From assembly GCF_000003815.2 (NCBI RefSeq), contig NC_049979.1:18823042-18847210 (forward strand): 24,169 nucleotides of DNA, read 5' to 3'. The translations under genes were made by a program, and so were the position numbers. The notes beneath the pieces were generated by a model. It had not been told where the DNA came from and searched no databases. It saw nothing but the letters and a program-made list of their open reading frames with translations. Origin of the DNA: Branchiostoma floridae. Lineage: Eukaryota; Chordata; Leptocardii; Amphioxiformes; Branchiostomatidae. Shown in pieces: positions 17,301 to 24,169 of the stretch. Position 1 is the stretch's first letter, and the number at the start of each line of letters is the position of its first letter.

Positions 17301-20300
17301 TCATTCATTCATTTATGTATTCATTCATTCATTAGTTCATTTACTTCTGTAACGTGATTAGTATGTTTTGCTTTCTGTCCACGCAGGTATTTCTTGCGGC
17401 GACCCAGGTCACATTCGCCACGCCACCAGGAACATGGAGGGGACGCTGTACAGAGATGAGGTCACCTTCACCTGCAATACCGGATTTAACCTCCAGGGGG
17501 ATCAAGTCATCGTCTGTGGCTCCGATGGCGAATGGCACGGCGAACCTGTCTGTGAACGTAAGTGTTCTTTCTCCTGAAAGTGATTGATTGAACACAGCAG
17601 AAACAAACTCTGACCGTTCTCTCTCGCCCTCTATTTCCCTCTCTCTTCAATTGTTGCTAAATGTCGTTTATGCTTTCTTTCTTTAGATAGGTCCTTCTTC
17701 TTCTTTAGCAAACATACCTGCTTTAGTAGCCAAACAAGATAATGTATGCAGGTACGCCTTGTTGCTGGTAACGTTTTTGCTTTAGGAAATTTCGACAAAG
17801 TTGATCGAAGAAAGGATGGGGCTACGAGATCGGTGCGTTAATCAAATTGGTAGACCTAATTCGGTGATTTATGATTTTTTTTTAATACAACGCTCAACCA
17901 CAGCTGACGGAGAGTGTAGCTGTGACTCCATCCCCACCCCCGCGGGAGGGTCCGTGCGGTGCATGACTGCCACCCACTTCGACGGCACAACCACGTCCAA
18001 CGTCCAGAAGGCGTTCCTGAGCTGTGACTCTCCCACCATCTACCCGACCACTGACGACATGTACGACTGTGGCGCCAGTACCGGGTACCTGTGGCAGATC
18101 CGTGCGTACGCACATTCCAGGGACGGCTTTGAGACCACCTACACCCTAGCCAACGTGTTGGACTGTCAAGGTAAGAAGTGGAGAATATCTAATACTTACA
18201 AGACTCTCACAGAAATGACACCAAACCCAAGAAATACAGTCTATCATTGAACAATAGCAGCGAACCTTGTTGGCAAGATCTTATTGTATGCGTTTCGTCT
18301 CACTTCTGTCAAGAAAAGGTAACATCATGTTTTAGGTGCCGTGTGTCGTTAGGTTCAGTTGTAGTTTTATTGCTTTAACAACCAATGTGTCAACAAATGA
18401 ACCAAAGCTCAATTCGAGTATCATGACTGATCAACATGCAGCAAGAATCGTGTGTAAAGGAATTGAACAACAACGAAGTTTAAGCTTTTCAGATTGCTTC
18501 AGAAGAAGTTTTTATTTTATTTGTATTTACTGGCATGAATTTATAAAGCAGATATTTTAAAACCAACGCCATTGCTGAAACAGTACAATGAACACTGTCC
18601 AACTCTTGTCGTAAATGTACGTAGCCCAGTCAGAAGTGACCGCTGCGCTGGACGTGAGCGGCCTGCTGATCAGGGCGAACACCACCGTTGACGGAGAAGC
18701 TGTGGAGGACGCCCTCAGGGACAGCCTGGCGGCCCAGACTACCTTCTGCCAGGCACCGTGCCATGTAAGCGATAAATGCCAATAAATGTTCTTAGCAGTT
18801 GATTCTAAGCATGCTTCTTTTATGTCTTATCGTACCTAGAGCACCAAACTTTTAAAATCGCCTCTAACACACAATTGACAAGCTTTATTCTAATTGTAAT
18901 GAGCTGATACTTACAATGCATTGTCTCAGTTGTCCCTCAATGCTATTTCGTGTGTTTAGGTTGGCGACATCACTTTCGAGGTGTCCAACCTCGGCCCCGC
19001 CAGCGCGGAGATCCATGTCACTATCGAGATCTACATCGTGGACAACACCGGGGTGGAGTGGACCAACGGATCCATCCCCGTGTACATCAACCAGCAACTG
19101 ACGTAAGGGTTTCTAAAAGCACCTTTGTTGTATCAGGTCCCCCTTCATCATAGTAGAACAAGTAAGGAAATGTTACCTTAGTCTGTTCATATTGCATTCG
19201 CAAACAGATAGTTTTGAAAATATTTACATTCTTCGTACGCACAGTATACTTACTACCATGTTGTTACGTCTTCTACTTACATCCCAAACACTGTTATCTA
19301 CTAGTAAACACCTGTATAAAGGAGGTTCAGGGTCCCAACTGCACATACGCAGTGAAATGCTTTTGGGGCAAATGTCAAAGATAATGGCCCTCAGATATAA
19401 ACAAAACACATCTGAGCATGTATTAAGCATTGTTTGACATATCATCCACACTGTATTTCGCAGCGTATGCGCAGTTGGAACTATAATCACTTTTTAAGCT
19501 GTATCTTTTGGCGACGCCCCTGGGGCGAAGCCTTTTTGCCTCAACTTACCCTGCAGCGTAACATGGATCACTGTGGTCTTCAACATTTTTCCTCACAACA
19601 GAATGTATGATCATATAAAATGTAATGCTTCTGATTTAATTACCTCCGCCGAGAATTTACTATGTATTATGTATTTTTTTCTTATAGTTAAGCAGCATGA
19701 TAACTATTAATGGATTGTTATGGACATTGGTATGTGCCTACAAAGAAATTAGTGCATCTTGGACCTCCGGGTGAATTTCCTTAATACTGTAGTAGAACAG
19801 ACAGTTTTTGTATTCTAGTATTTCTATTCGTTCTCCTACAGCAACAACGCCAACACCCTGAGGCAGCTGGTCCAGTCAGGTCTTGTGACCATGAACGTGG
19901 ACGGCGTCCACTTGTCCCTGGAGGACAACGGGGTCAGCACACAGGTCACCACCGTCGGGTGTCCGGAGGGGCACGAGATGCAGGATGGACACTGCTGTAC
20001 GTAAAACAAATCCGTCCGTCAATCTTTCAATAGTACTAACTAGAGTCATTTTGCTTGCGCTCACATGTGACTTATTGTGTCACATACCACCGGTACCAGA
20101 TAGCTCATCTGAAGTCTATTGGTCTATGTGATATTTCCCAGATATCTGCCCGGCTGGTACCTACCACGACCGTGCCATGAACGAGTGTCTGGTGTGCCCG
20201 TTCGGTTACTACACCGCCGAACCAGGACAGACCAGGGGCTGCAACATCTGCCCTAACGGTACCACCACCTACGGCGTAGGCGCAACTGAATGTCACGGTA

Positions 20301-23217
20301 AGATATAGTACCCAGTGCGATAGATGTACTGTGGTCTAAGGGAAAGTTTTAAGGTCTCCCGCACTTTAATGATTCTTTGTCCAGATGTGGGATCACCAGA
20401 ATATTGTTTACTTCATTCTCGTCAGTGTCGTCATAGGGACTCCCTCTAAATAAAGGCGTTTCTACGACGGGATTCATTTCTGCTGTAGGAGAATGGTTTA
20501 CTTTTAAGGCGCCTTAACCTTGAACAACAATCTCCTGTGCCACGGGATCTGTGACATAACTTAAAAATGCAAAACTAATGGATATTTTAAGGATCTGGGA
20601 CAAGTGTTTCGTAGGATGCCGTTTATTCCAATAGTTTGCAAGATACCGGTAACCTATAACGTATCTTTTATATTCACTAGTAATTTCTAAACATTTGAAA
20701 TGAAATTGATCATCTTGATTGACCATACCTCAATCCGTCAACTATCATAACAAAGCAGAATGTTAGGGTCCCAAGGGGGCCGTGTGACCTATATGATGTT
20801 GTCAGTCTTTGAAGTGATCTCATATTCCCATGTTCACAGCCTACATGGACTGCTACTGCATGGACGGCCAGCACCCGTGCACACACGACCCTGACAACGG
20901 CTGGGTGTGTCACTGTCCCGTCGGGTACCAGTTGCAGGACGATGAGTGCATCGGTGGGTATTGGTCCCCTCATGAGTTCCTATTGTATAGAGACAGTACC
21001 ATACCCAAAGAAATATCATGATTCGCTTCACCAAGTTTTGTATCCCTAGAACTTGCAATTTTTCATCACATTTCCTGCCACAATCTTGACGTCAGTGATG
21101 GTAAGGTGAAAGAGAGAGTAGCTTCTTTCAGCTTATTCAAAGTCATTGGTGAACATGAAAAACATGGAACTTGGCGGCAGTAAACAGTGACAGGTAACCG
21201 ACCGTAGTCTAACATGTTTACAAGTGTCACTTGTAACGTTATCTTAATCAAGCAACGAAGTGTTTGAGAATCTGTGACACGTGTGTTTTCCAGTGGCCTG
21301 CCCGTCCGATGCCACTCGCCATGGCGACGCCTGTTACAAGATGGGAAGTTTCAGGTCTTTGACCTACAGCATGGCTTCGGTAAGCAATTATATTACTAGT
21401 ATCAGATACTATATTGACTATATGTTTTATATGATTCCTCTCACAGTTTCCCTCAATGAGAAACTGTGTCTTATGTGCATCTGTGTTCCTACGTAAACTA
21501 CCTTGGACAATTTACCTAAACGTACACTGTAATGTGGTTGTTCAGAACAGAAATAAAGGGTCCAACTATTACACATCATCATATCATAAAAAAAAAACAT
21601 GCAGGCTGCAGTTTTGTATGGTTTTGTCAGAGGGCAATTGTGAATTTCAGGAAAACACACTCAAGGCCAAGTTTACTTTCAGAAACGACTGGCACTATTA
21701 TCAATCACAAAAGAAGGAGGTAATATAGATGTTTTAGGATAAGGACATGGGACCTTTCAACTACTAAATTTTATGTAACCCTTTATGTGCTGGCTATGTA
21801 TGTAACGTTACAGTGTATGTAGTGATGAGCGATGTGATGTAGTCTCTTGGTTGTCCCTTCTAATTCGCAGAANNNNNNNNNNNNNNNNNNNNNNNNNNNN
21901 NNNNNNNNNNNNNNNNNNNNNNNNNNNNNNNNNNNNNNNNNNNNNNNNNNNNNNNNNNNNNNNNNNNNNNNNNNNNNNNNNNNNNNNNNNNNNNNNNNNN
22001 NNNNNNNNNNNNNNNNNNNNNNNNNNNNNNNNNNNNNNNNNNNNNNNNNNNNNNNNNNNNNNNNNNNNNNNNNNNNNNNNNNNNNNNNNNNNNNNNNNNN
22101 NNNNNNNNNNNNNNNNNNNNNNNNNNNNNNNNNNNNNNNNNNNNNNNNNNNNNNNNNNNNNNNNNNNNNNNNNNNNNNNNNNNNNNNNNNNNNNNNNNNN
22201 NNNNNNNNNNNNNNNNNNNNNNNNNNNNNNNNNNNNNNNNNNNNNNNNNNNNNNNNNNNNNNNNNNNNNNNNNNNNNNNNNNNNNNNNNNNNNNNNNNNN
22301 NNNNNNNNNNNNNNNNNNNNNNNNNNNNNNNNNNNNNNNNNNNNNNNNNNNNNNNNNNNNNNNNNNNNNNNNNNNNNNNNNNNNNNNNNNNNNNNNNNNN
22401 NNNNNNNNNNNNNNNNNNNNNNNNNNNNNNNNNNNNNNNNNNNNNNNNNNNNNNNNNNNNNNTTCTGGTCAAAGTCACGGATTTTAAGGGGCCCTTGATG
22501 AACTTCTCCTCCTTCCTCCTTCTTATCCCATGAAAGGTCAAGGGCTGTAGGTAACTGCCACTGGTTGAGAGCCATAAATACAGACGTGTTGCGTCAGAAC
22601 GACCTTATCCTGACATTTACCTTTGGTGCATTGACGTCATCAGGACCACAAATCACACATTATAAGAGCTTGTTGGGCCTCTCACATGTATCAGAAAAAC
22701 AAAGCTGTTCGAGCACTTTCAAAACTTTCCTGCCCATGTGACCACTAGTATCTTTTGACTTTTGAGTTGATAAATCGTTTTTACACTTTTTCCTTAACGA
22801 AGCGGGTAGGTGTTGGCCGACATCTTGGTGTCCTTGATTTGCATTTCAATGGATAGTAGATCAAGCGTGTATGGTATTTCTTTTACATTTCATCTACATG
22901 TTTTAATTGTATTCTCTTGTGTAATCTATACACACCTATATTTGACCTTGTTGGAAAATCTGTAGATCTCCGAAAACTCCTCAGCTACGATTCAATGAGA
23001 TGAAAATAGTGCGCCCGCCTCTATGTTGGTGTCCTTCTGACGTCACGTGAAAAATCCCCGTAGTTTGTATTCATTCACTATGACGTACAATGTTCACCCT
23101 GTAGGCCAACCCAGCGATCCCTTCGGCATGAATGACTGTGTGAAGCTGACCGCGGATGGACACTTCAGCGCAGTCTCCTGTAACTCCTTCATGCAGTTCG
23201 TCTGTGAGTTCCAGTAA
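14162..23217 (+). CDS. secreted mosaic protein: TSP1, EGF-like, four sushi domains, unrecognised exon, GCC2/GCC3, EGF, C-type lectin
   Basis: Predicted extracellular multidomain protein of roughly 800 residues; I do not recognise a named ortholog. Coding exons are 14162-14365, 14879-15017, 15431-15613, 15836-16015, 17088-17264, 17387-17557, 17904-18170, 18625-18764, 18960-19102, 19842-19996, 20142-20297, 20840-20953, 21294-21379, one starting at 21871 that runs into the gap, and 23105-23217 (TAA). Visible coding length to 21379 is 2115 bases, exactly 705 codons, and every phase matches its neighbour. Domains: signal peptide 1-23, TSP1 about 37-90, EGF-like 91-114, sushi 115-351, unrecognised 352-440, mixed alpha/beta 441-575, ephrin-receptor-like 580-638, EGF 640-676, C-type lectin from 678. 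Mixing complement-control, adhesion and lectin modules suggests extracellular recognition or matrix binding, by inference only. The missing lectin exon lies in the N run. Confidence 0.88.
14397..14470. repeat. GTGTG/GTGTA pentanucleotide microsatellite
   Basis: GGTGT and AGTGT pentamers in imperfect tandem, just inside the first coding-sequence intron of the lectin-mosaic gene. The antisense frame across it is an artefact of the repeat. Confidence 0.85.
14879..15017 (+). CDS. lectin-mosaic gene, exon 2: TSP1 remainder and EGF-like piece
   Basis: 46 codons plus one base. It begins ASCGGYACTGDSVERRACN, completing the TSP1 repeat. It continues with CYNEG and CSCAEGFQGECC, a cysteine-rich EGF-like tail of the kind that commonly follows such TSP1 repeats in deuterostome proteins. 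Confidence 0.88.
15431..15613 (+). CDS. lectin-mosaic gene, exon 3: sushi/CCP domain 1
   Basis: A single symmetrical phase 1-1 exon holding one complement-control module: SCPVL, FNCNSGYEI, RTCQADGTWSG, IVCQ. Four cysteines and the conserved tryptophan are in place. The exon is similar to the next sushi exon at DNA level. Confidence 0.93.
15836..16015 (+). CDS. lectin-mosaic gene, exon 4: sushi/CCP domain 2
   Basis: Symmetrical 1-1 exon: TCPTA, FGCNAGYEL, RTCQADRSWSGEDPNCQ. ACCTGCCAGGCCGAC and CCTGGAGCGGAGAGGA are shared exactly with exon 3, indicating descent by exon duplication. Confidence 0.93.
16030..17080. other. intron between sushi exons 2 and 3
   Basis: A 1072-base intron. It starts with three loosely spaced AACTGCCATA/AACTGCCAGA motifs (16041-16130). 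It also contains a minus-strand open frame of 107 codons (16175-16498) reported separately. The rest, 16500-17080, shows nothing recognisable. Confidence 0.6.
16175..16498 (-). CDS. hypothetical antisense open frame in the intron (107 aa), doubtful
   Basis: On the minus strand an ATG opens a 107-residue frame with a hydrophobic N-terminus (MPATLTVYILWEVIC) that could pass for a signal peptide. An acidic middle (VVFEEAGLEEARQ) and three further cysteines follow. No family is recognised, no splice structure or promoter is evident, and an intronic frame of this length can arise by chance. It could be a nested gene, a decayed retrocopy or noise. Confidence 0.2.
   Translation of the reverse strand: MPATLTVYILWEVICTNSSVTSQIQDASLNEQCNRAGSQLSEEGINYDEVISLVVFEEAGLEEARQTDSMTVELIIWNKSYDRTGQCCTTGYPPRESSNCMAHPRLS
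17088..17264 (+). CDS. lectin-mosaic gene, exon 5: sushi/CCP domain 3 with two extra cysteines
   Basis: Phase 1-1 exon: ICCNSSVEIENGQ, DYCSGN, FSCNAGYELVG, AVCQDDKTWS, PTCQ. Six cysteines instead of four: the additional pair (second of CC and the one in DYC) could form a third disulfide. NAGYELVG closely matches sushi domain 2. Confidence 0.92.
17264..17340. repeat. ATTC tetranucleotide microsatellite
   Basis: Imperfect CATT array with occasional CGTT, CACT and TTTATG interruptions, beginning at the donor of sushi exon 3 and filling most of the 122-base intron. Confidence 0.9.
17387..17557 (+). CDS. lectin-mosaic gene, exon 6: sushi/CCP domain 4
   Basis: Phase 1-1 exon: ISCGDPGHI, FTCNTGFNLQG, IVCGSDGEWHGEPVCER. 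It has four cysteines and the conserved tryptophan. ISCGDPG is the classical opening of complement-type sushi modules. Confidence 0.93.
17904..18170 (+). CDS. lectin-mosaic gene, exon 7: unrecognised six-cysteine domain
   Basis: 89 residues in one symmetrical 1-1 exon. It opens GECSCDSIPTPAGGSVRC, then FLSCDS, MYDCGASTGYLWQIRAYAHS and ends VLDCQ. The six-cysteine spacing and the single symmetrical exon suggest a self-contained module, but I do not recognise the family. Clean splice sites and uninterrupted phase support it as coding. Confidence 0.85.
18175..18620. other. intron between exons 7 and 8
   Basis: 454 bases between consensus donor and acceptor. I see nothing else in it. Confidence 0.6.
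18625..18764 (+). CDS. lectin-mosaic gene, exon 8: start of mixed alpha/beta module
   Basis: Phase 1 in, 0 out. A hydrophobic strand (VTAALDVSGLLI) is followed by an amphipathic helix (EAVEDALRDSLAAQ) and a CQAPCH pair of cysteines. Confidence 0.85.
18960..19102 (+). CDS. lectin-mosaic gene, exon 9: middle of mixed alpha/beta module
   Basis: Phase 0 in, 2 out. It encodes two alternating-hydrophobic segments (DITFEVSNLG and EIHVTIEIYIVDN), consistent with adjacent beta strands. No cysteines. Confidence 0.85.
19103..19841. other. intron between exons 9 and 10
   Basis: 739 bases. It contains a near-perfect inverted CGCCCC-T-GGGGCG at about 19515-19527 and an AATTACCTCCGCCGAGAA fragment near 19638 that resembles the end of a dispersed invertebrate repeat. 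That identification is uncertain. Confidence 0.5.
19842..19996 (+). CDS. lectin-mosaic gene, exon 10: end of alpha/beta module
   Basis: Phase 2 in, 1 out. An amphipathic helix (TLRQLVQSGLV) and two strands lead into VTTVGCPEGHEMQDGHC. The donor at 19996 was preferred over 20000 because only it keeps ICPAGTYH of the next exon in frame. Confidence 0.86.
20142..20297 (+). CDS. lectin-mosaic gene, exon 11: ephrin-receptor-like (GCC2/GCC3) module
   Basis: Phase 1-1. ICPAGTYH, CLVCPFGYYTAEPGQT, CNICPNGTTTYGVGATEC follow the CxxGxY...CxxCPxGxY...C pattern of GCC2/GCC3 ephrin-receptor-like modules, known from polydom/SVEP1-type and other extracellular proteins. Confidence 0.9.
20300..20838. other. 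intron between exons 11 and 12
   Basis: 542 bases. No additional structure recognised. Confidence 0.6.
20840..20953 (+). CDS. lectin-mosaic gene, exon 12: EGF-like domain
   Basis: Symmetrical 1-1 exon with six cysteines: DCYCMDGQHPC, WVCHCPVGYQL, DDEC. The GY pair after cysteine 5 is typical of EGF modules. The calcium-binding DxDE-type opening is absent. Confidence 0.9.
20960..21290. other. intron between exons 12 and 13
   Basis: 340 bases. Nothing else recognised. Confidence 0.6.
21294..21379 (+). CDS. lectin-mosaic gene, exon 13: N-terminal part of C-type lectin domain
   Basis: Phase 1 in, 0 out. ACPSDATRHGDACYKMGSFR followed by LTYSMAS is the typical opening of a long-form C-type lectin domain, with the extra N-terminal cysteine pair. 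The exon ends where the central helix should begin. Confidence 0.88.
21380..21870. other. intron between exons 13 and 14
   Basis: Open frames around 21456-21728 show no lectin pattern and lack matching splice phases, so I treat this as intron. Its end is a pyrimidine-rich tract and TTCGCAG at 21864-21870, an acceptor for an exon that begins at 21871 with AA and is then lost in the gap. Confidence 0.6.
21873..22462. other. assembly gap (590 N) over the central C-type lectin exon
   Basis: Phase logic requires an exon here that enters in phase 0 and leaves in phase 1. It would supply the central helices and the first half of the ligand-binding loop of the lectin domain. Confidence 0.95.
22463..23104. 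other. last intron of the lectin-mosaic gene (visible part)
   Basis: No exon seen. TGACGTCACGTG at 23038-23049 combines a full CRE palindrome and an E-box. It is worth noting but unsupported as a functional site. Confidence 0.5.
23105..23217 (+). CDS. lectin-mosaic gene, last exon: C-terminal part of C-type lectin domain
   Basis: Phase 1 in, ends TAA. GQPSDPFGMNDCVKL, then DGHFSAVSC, then FMQFVCEFQ at the C-terminus. The three lectin-type cysteines are conserved. The usual EPN/QPD and WND calcium-site residues are replaced (QPS and HFS). Confidence 0.9.
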
Positions 23218-23660
23218 AACCTGTCCGAATGTTGATGACCGCTCCGGAGAACAACATTTCCTAGTCGTTGTATCGTTTGTCTTGATTAATGAAATCGAAA
23301 ACACACGTGCTCACCCACCATTATGTTAAGCTTCATTTATAGTATGTAAGAAAGAGTGCCGTCATTCGACGTTACTTTTGCATCATTTTGAGACAAAGAA
23401 CTCACTGAAGTTCTGTTTGAAAGCACAATGGGTGGGTATAAAACAGCACAGTCTAATTATGGAATGGAATAAACTCGCAGCAGAATCATTTTGTCTGTTG
23501 TGTGTCTTTTGCTTTATAGCATGCTGTACATGCCACGGATATATCAGAAAAGAGGAAACATGTTTTGAGGAAAGGTTTGCTGCATGTAAATTTAGTCTTT
23601 TAGTTTGAAGACCAAATAAAACTTTAAAGAACATCCGTTCATTTAAGTACCCCACCCCTA
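23218..23660 (+). other. probable 3'-UTR of the lectin-mosaic gene
   Basis: AATAAA occurs at 23468-23473 and again at 23615-23620, the latter followed by more T-rich sequence. Either could end the transcript, giving a 3'-UTR of about 270 or 420 bases. Confidence 0.5.
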
Positions 23661-24169
23661 GCGTTAAAAAGGACACCGATATACGCGTCCTGATTTCAAA
23701 CCAGTCCATGACAGAGAACGTTCATGACGCCCCAATGAAGATAACAGAGCAGCATCTGAAACGTGAGCAGAGAAAAATAATTGTGTGTACCAATGAAATC
23801 TTTGTTGAACCAAGGACGTTCTCACATAACGTCCTTGGTTGAACCATGTTACGCATTGACAACGCAATTCACAACGTAATTACTGCGCACTTACTATAAA
23901 CAGACCAGCTTCTGTTGGCAGGTCAGTTGCCTGCCAGTAATGTGCTGCATGGGCAAACAATGGTGTCCAAATGCGTCTAAAACGGCGATTAACATTGGCA
24001 CAGGGACGTTCGTAAGGTTGTAGATTACAAAAGTAAATTCAACTATTTTAGCACAGTAATTACAAAGTATACGAACATATCAATGTATGGGATTTGAATA
24101 CCATCTAGACAACGGTTCTTAGATCTAATTATTCTCCAAATGTATTAGCCTATTTGCACATCGTAAAGA
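23661..24169. other. intergenic stretch to the window end
   Basis: No gene recognised. A second small inverted repeat (TGGCAGG/CCTGCCA, 23916-23936) lies beyond the hairpin at 23808-23840. Confidence 0.5.
23808..23840. repeat. perfect 13-bp inverted repeat with 7-base loop
   Basis: AACCAAGGACGTT at 23808-23820 and its exact reverse complement at 23828-23840 enclose CTCACAT. It could be a transposon relic or a structured RNA/DNA element. No flanking gene uses it in an obvious way. Confidence 0.85.

Noticed and set aside
17801-18250. Plus-strand frame starting at 17801
   Set aside because: Its start and end are intronic read-through. The real exon is 17904-18170, defined by matching phase-1 splice sites.
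21456-21728. Frame between exons 13 and 14 as a possible lectin exon
   Set aside because: It lacks the lectin core pattern and an acceptor in phase 0, whereas 21871 has a good acceptor in the right phase.
22463-22575. Open frames at the right edge of the 21873-22462 gap
   Set aside because: The real residues are low-complexity Ser/Leu and do not match the lectin domain. The sequence reads as intron.
1-24169. tRNA, rRNA and viral or prokaryotic genes
   Set aside because: I looked for cloverleaf-like blocks, ribosomal core motifs and viral domains and saw none that I could support. The GGTTCCGC in the 78-bp repeat resembles a T-arm only superficially.

Overview
The window reads as a stretch of an intron-rich animal genome, most likely a cephalochordate (amphioxus, Branchiostoma-like). 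This rests on small coding exons with consensus GT/AG borders, classical phase-1 sushi exons, a METTL27-type methyltransferase, strong domain shuffling and much tandem-repeat and MITE-like DNA. No prokaryotic feature is visible. Species assignment is inference. Five runs of N (1002-1612, 3731-3914, 5832-6180, 7779-7923, 21873-22462) hide sequence, and two of them hide coding exons.

Region 1 (1-5160) holds no gene I can support. It is dominated by three unrelated tandem arrays, each built from units with dyad symmetry: a ~78-bp hairpin repeat (92-594), a 40-bp minisatellite of about 46 visible units (1613-3480), and a 37-bp palindromic repeat centred on GACGTC (4693-4985).

Region 2 (5160-13200) is a tandem segmental duplication carrying two paralogous, five-exon, plus-strand genes for METTL27/WBSCR27-like class I SAM-dependent methyltransferases. 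Copy 1 (5211-9060) has most of exon 3 in an assembly gap. It also carries a TIR-bounded transposon-like insertion in intron 2 and one extra T at the exon 3 acceptor, which would shift the frame if the paralogous acceptor were used. Copy 2 (10310-12162) is complete, at 216 codons plus stop. Exons 2, 4 and 5 are nearly identical between copies, while exon 1 is much more diverged. The 3' flanks (about 9061-10030 and 12163-13200) were duplicated too.

Region 3 (13690-23650) holds one long plus-strand gene for a secreted mosaic protein. It has a TATA-type promoter and an apparent noncoding first exon, then a signal peptide, a TSP1 repeat, a cysteine-rich EGF-like piece, four sushi/CCP domains, an unrecognised six-cysteine exon, a predicted mixed alpha/beta module, an ephrin-receptor-like (GCC2/GCC3) module, an EGF domain and a C-terminal C-type lectin domain. 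Exon phases chain without conflict through 2115 coding bases. Only the central lectin exon is lost, in the 21873-22462 gap. This combination of complement-type, adhesion and lectin modules suggests an extracellular recognition or matrix role. The lectin C-terminus lacks the usual calcium-site residues, so carbohydrate binding should not be assumed.

Region 4 (23650-24169) is noncoding as far as I can see, apart from a perfect 13-bp-arm inverted repeat at 23808-23840.
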